A stretch of 61,420 nt of DNA from Actinomycetes bacterium (GTDB lineage Bacteria > Actinomycetota > Acidimicrobiia > Acidimicrobiales > GCA-2861595), in NCBI GenBank assembly GCA_023264975.1, contig JAHFUS010000014.1:1-61420 (forward strand). Reading direction: 5' to 3'. Positions 58,267 to 61,420 of the stretch are shown here, in pieces; the first letter of the stretch is position 1; each line of letters begins with the position of its first letter. Position numbers and translations under genes: made by a program. The notes below the pieces were generated by a model. The model was not told where the DNA came from and did not search any database. It worked only from the letters and a program-made list of their open reading frames with translations.

Positions 58267-60330
58267 ATGCCGTACCCGCCCGCACCCCGGACCGACGTGG
58301 TCGACGACGTGCACGGCCGGCCTGTGCCCGACCCGTACCGGTGGCTGGAGGACCCGTCGTCCCCGGGGACCGAGGCGTGGTCCGTGGCCCAGGACGACCT
58401 CGCGCGGTCGCACCTCGACGAGCTGCCCGGCCGGGAGCACCTGCGCGCCCGCCTGCGCGAGCTGCTGGCGGTGGGGCTGGTGACGGTGCCGGTGCACAGG
58501 GGCGAGCGGGCCTTCTTCCTTCGCCAGGGCCCCGACCAGGAGCACCCGGTGCTGACGGTGCGGGAGGCGGACGGCGGCGAGCGGGTGCTGATCGACCCGA
58601 GCGCCCTGAGCGACGACGACAGCGTCACCCTCGACGGCTACGACCCGTCGCCCGACGGCAACCGGCTCGCCTACCTCCTGTCCGACAGCGGGGACGAGGA
58701 GGCGTCGCTGTGGATATTGGACGTGGCGACCGGTGACGCGCTCGACGGTCCGATCGACCGGGTCCGCTACGGCTCGCTGGCCTGGCTTCCCGGTGGCGAG
58801 GAGCACTTCTACGTCCGCCGGTTGCCGCCCTCGGAGGTGCCCGCCGGCGAAGGGCACTTCCACCGCCGGGTGTACCGCCATCGGGTGGGGGCCGACCCGT
58901 CCACCGACCTGCTCGTCTTCGGCGCCGGCCGTGACAGGACCGAGTACTACTCGCTCGATCTCTCGGCCGACGGGCGCTGGCTGGTGGTCTCCGCCTCCAA
59001 GGGAACGGCCCCTCGCAACGACGTCTACCTGTGCGACCTCCAGGCCGGCGCGGCGGCCGGGTGGGCCCCGCTGCAGGAGGACGTCGATGCGATGACCTCG
59101 GCGCGTGTGGCCCACGACGGCCGCCTCTACGTCCTCACCAACGCCGGCGCCCCTCGCAACCGGTTGGCCGTGGCCGACCCCGCCCACCCCAGGCTGTGGA
59201 CCGATCTGGTGCCCGAGTCCGACGCCGTGCTGGAGGACTTCGCAGTCACCGACGATGCAGTCGTCGTGGTGTCGACCAGCCACGCCGTCGCCCACGTCAC
59301 GGTCCACGACCGGGAGACCGGGGTGCCGGGGCCCACCGTCGGCCTACCCGGCCTCGGGTCGGTGAACGGGTTGGTGAGCAGGCCCGAGGGTGGTCACGAG
59401 GTCTGGCTCGGCTACGCCGACTTCCTGAGCCCGCCCGCGGTGCACCGCCTCGACGCCCGCACCGGCGAGCTGGCGCTGGAGGCGGGCGCCCCGGGCCGGG
59501 TCGACGTTCCGGGCGTTACCGCGGAGCAGCTCACCTACGACTCGGACGACGGTACCGAGGTGCGTATGTTCGTCCTGCGGCCGCCCGCCGGCGATGGCCC
59601 GGACGCAGAAAGTCCGCGCCCCACCGTGCTGTACGGCTACGGCGGGTTCGGCGTCTCCCTCACCCCCCAGTACAGCGCCGGCATCCTGGCGTGGGTCGAA
59701 CAGGGTGGCGTGTACGCGGTGGCCAACCTCCGGGGCGGCAGCGAGGAGGGTGAGGCCTGGCACCGGGCCGGCATGCGTGAGCACAAGCAGAACGTGTTCG
59801 ACGACGTGGCCGCCGCCACCCGCCGGCTCGTCGACAGTGGCATCACCACGGCGGGCCAGCTGGCAGTCAGCGGCGGCAGCAACGGCGGCTTGCTGGTGGG
59901 GGCGGCGGTCGTCCAGCATCCCGAGCTGTACGCGGCGGCGTTGTGCAGCGCTCCCCTGCTCGACATGGTGCGCTACGAACGGTTCGGTCTGGGCGTCACC
60001 TGGAACGACGAGTACGGCACGGTCGACGACCCGGTGGAGGCGGGCTGGCTCCTGTCCTACTCGCCGTACCACCACGTGAACGAGGGCGTGCGCTACCCGG
60101 CCGTGCTGTTCACGGTGTTCGATGCCGATACCCGCGTCGATCCGATGCATGCCCGCAAGATGTGCGCCGCCCTCCAGCACGCGACCTCGGCTCCGTTCGG
60201 CGACGCGCCCGTGCTGTTGCGGCGTGAGGAGCAGGTGGGTCATGCCTCGCGCTCACGTACCCGCACGGTCGAGCTGGGCGTCGACACGGCGGCCTTCCTC
60301 GCCGCCCGGTTGGGATTGCGCCTACCCTGA
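58267..60330 (+). CDS. Prolyl oligopeptidase (S9A family)
   Basis: Cytosolic serine peptidase that cleaves short peptides after proline. 687 aa, normal for S9A. A seven-bladed propeller (about 75-400) precedes the alpha/beta-hydrolase domain. Catalytic triad: S538 in GGSNGGL, D621 in DADTRVD and H659 in QVGHAS. The N-terminal DVVDDVHGRPVPDPYRWLED and the YGYGGFGVSLTP segment are family hallmarks. No signal peptide. Confidence 0.93.
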   Translation: MPYPPAPRTDVVDDVHGRPVPDPYRWLEDPSSPGTEAWSVAQDDLARSHLDELPGREHLRARLRELLAVGLVTVPVHRGERAFFLRQGPDQEHPVLTVREADGGERVLIDPSALSDDDSVTLDGYDPSPDGNRLAYLLSDSGDEEASLWILDVATGDALDGPIDRVRYGSLAWLPGGEEHFYVRRLPPSEVPAGEGHFHRRVYRHRVGADPSTDLLVFGAGRDRTEYYSLDLSADGRWLVVSASKGTAPRNDVYLCDLQAGAAAGWAPLQEDVDAMTSARVAHDGRLYVLTNAGAPRNRLAVADPAHPRLWTDLVPESDAVLEDFAVTDDAVVVVSTSHAVAHVTVHDRETGVPGPTVGLPGLGSVNGLVSRPEGGHEVWLGYADFLSPPAVHRLDARTGELALEAGAPGRVDVPGVTAEQLTYDSDDGTEVRMFVLRPPAGDGPDAESPRPTVLYGYGGFGVSLTPQYSAGILAWVEQGGVYAVANLRGGSEEGEAWHRAGMREHKQNVFDDVAAATRRLVDSGITTAGQLAVSGGSNGGLLVGAAVVQHPELYAAALCSAPLLDMVRYERFGLGVTWNDEYGTVDDPVEAGWLLSYSPYHHVNEGVRYPAVLFTVFDADTRVDPMHARKMCAALQHATSAPFGDAPVLLRREEQVGHASRSRTRTVELGVDTAAFLAARLGLRLP

Positions 60331-60422
60331 GCCGAACCGAACCGGTCCCGGCGTGCGACAGACGTTACGGTGACCAGCGTGCCGGGCCACGGTCCCGGTG
60401 ATCCGACAAGTCAGGAGGACGG

Positions 60423-61420
60423 GTGGCAGCAATGAGGACAAGCGGGGGACCGCGCCGCGTACGCGTGGCGGCGGCTGTAGGAGTGGCGTTGGGACTCGTG
60501 GGCGTGGGCATGTCCGCCACGCCGGCCGGCGGCATCCAGCCGCCGGCGCCGGCCAAGGCCAAGGCGCTCCTGAAGGACACCGCCGGCGCCGACCGGGGCG
60601 GTGTCCTGTTCGCCCAGGAGGCCGGCGCCATCCGGGTGCAGGTGGCGGCTACCGGGCTGACTCCGGGCTGGCACGGCTTCCACGTGCACACCACGGGCAA
60701 CTGCACGGTGACCAGCGGACTCGCTACCGACCCGTTCGGGGCGGCCGGGGGTCACCTCGGTTCCGCCCTCGGCCACGGCACGCCCGGCCATGACGGTGAC
60801 ATGCCGCTGCTCTACGCAAACGCCGACGGCGTGGCCCGCGCCACCTTCCGCACCGACAACTTCACGCTGGCCCAGGTGCTCGACGCCGACGGAAGTGCCG
60901 TCATCGTGCATGCGGCAGCCGACAACTACGCCAACATCCCTGCCGCCCGCTACGACACCAAGCCGGCCGGAGGCACATTCCCAGACGACACCACCAAGAA
61001 CACCGGCGACTCCGGGTCCCGCCAGCGCTGCGGCGTGGTGCAGAGCGGCGGCCTCGGCTTCGGCGCCGGCTACTGGATGGCGGGCGCCGACGGCGGGGTG
61101 TTCGCCTTCGGGGACGCCAAGTTCCTCGGCTCGGCCGGCGCCACCAAGCTGAACCAGCCGGTCGTGGGTATGGCAGCTACGCCCAGTCGGGCCGGCTACT
61201 GGCTGGTCGCCAACGACGGCGGGGTGTTCGCCTACGGCGACGCCAAGTTCGCCGGCTCCACGGGCGGCACCAAGCTCAACCAGCCGGTGGTCGGGCTCGG
61301 GGCCCCGACGGCCGACGCCGCCACCGTGCTCAACGACACCACCGCCAAGGCGATGGGCACGGTCCGCTTCAGCCAGGAGGCCACCCAGGTGCGGGTCGAG
61401 GTGGTCGCCAAGGGTCTGAC
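60423..61420 (+). CDS. Secreted Cu/Zn superoxide dismutase-like protein with GYW-FGDA repeats (3' end cut by window)
   Basis: The frame runs open to the window end, 332 codons. A signal peptide ([23 protein letters not shown]) is followed by a Cu/Zn SOD domain with [38 protein letters not shown] and RQRCGVV, so the copper and zinc ligands and disulfide cysteines appear intact. Two FGDA repeats come next (about 61062-61300), then what looks like the start of a second SOD domain ([21 protein letters not shown]). Start is GTG 60423, close to AGGAGG (60413-60418), or ATG 60432. Confidence 0.85.
   Translation, partial: MAAMRTSGGPRRVRVAAAVGVALGLVGVGMSATPAGGIQPPAPAKAKALLKDTAGADRGGVLFAQEAGAIRVQVAATGLTPGWHGFHVHTTGNCTVTSGLATDPFGAAGGHLGSALGHGTPGHDGDMPLLYANADGVARATFRTDNFTLAQVLDADGSAVIVHAAADNYANIPAARYDTKPAGGTFPDDTTKNTGDSGSRQRCGVVQSGGLGFGAGYWMAGADGGVFAFGDAKFLGSAGATKLNQPVVGMAATPSRAGYWLVANDGGVFAYGDAKFAGSTGGTKLNQPVVGLGAPTADAATVLNDTTAKAMGTVRFSQEATQVRVEVVAKGL

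Overview
The window looks like a chromosome segment of a very GC-rich, didERM-less actinobacterium, most likely of the class Acidimicrobiia. The support is: a division/cell-wall cluster with SepF, YggT and DivIVA and no FtsA; meso-diaminopimelate-type MurE; the proteasome activator Bpa; menaquinone genes; frequent GTG/TTG starts; and many genes that start 6-8 bases after a TAnnnT hexamer, as expected of leaderless actinobacterial transcripts. The class assignment is inference; no 16S gene is present.

Layout. (1) 1-15.9 kb: the dcw cluster in one direction, with most genes overlapping by 4 bases: ftsI (5' cut by the window edge), murE, mraY, murD, ftsW, murG, murC, murB, ftsQ, ftsZ, pgeF, yggS, sepF, yggT, divIVA. 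The only sizeable breaks are a 37-nt hairpin before murG and a 147-bp ftsQ-ftsZ gap with three 20-bp tandem repeats and an inverted repeat. (2) 15.9-29.9 kb: a membrane protein with a Lys/Ala-rich tail, ileS (minus), a DUF167 gene, a DksA-like zinc-finger gene, lspA, rluD, an Rrf2 regulator (minus), a phosphodiesterase coupled to bpa, a putative AbiEi/DUF559 gene flanked by repeats, and dnaE with two DnaA-box-like sites in front. (3) 29.9-34.8 kb: accessory genes, including a large secreted SBBP/IPT/Kelch protein with a frameshift near its C-terminus. (4) 34.9-41.0 kb, minus strand: a tight operon of a TerY-like VWA protein, a PP2C-like phosphatase, a kinase-like protein with membrane, coiled-coil and helix-hairpin-helix regions, and a DUF255 thioredoxin-domain protein. 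This resembles the TerY-P phosphorylation triad. (5) 41.0-48.8 kb: an L,D-transpeptidase with a repeat domain, divergent menE / menB-menA, and a large secreted repeat protein. (6) 48.8-53.5 kb, minus strand: a reduced Tad pilus operon (cpaF, tadB, tadC, a small pilin, three TadE/G-like proteins). (7) 53.7-61.4 kb: pgsA, a nucleotidyltransferase-phosphohexomutase fusion, a J-domain protein, a 49-aa membrane protein behind a perfect palindrome, tRNA-Leu(CAA), a prolyl oligopeptidase, and a Cu/Zn superoxide dismutase-like secreted protein cut by the window end.

How parts fit. The first block makes lipid II and the divisome. The middle block is housekeeping. A 42-residue repeat (GYWLVAxDGGxFAFGDAxFxGSTGA type) recurs in four secreted proteins of different architecture: an L,D-transpeptidase, an LVIVD/PA-domain protein, an SBBP/Kelch protein and a superoxide dismutase. 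With the Tad pilus this suggests a considerable investment in the cell surface. I see no transposase, integrase, CRISPR array, rRNA or prophage. No gene-free stretch exceeds about 280 bases.
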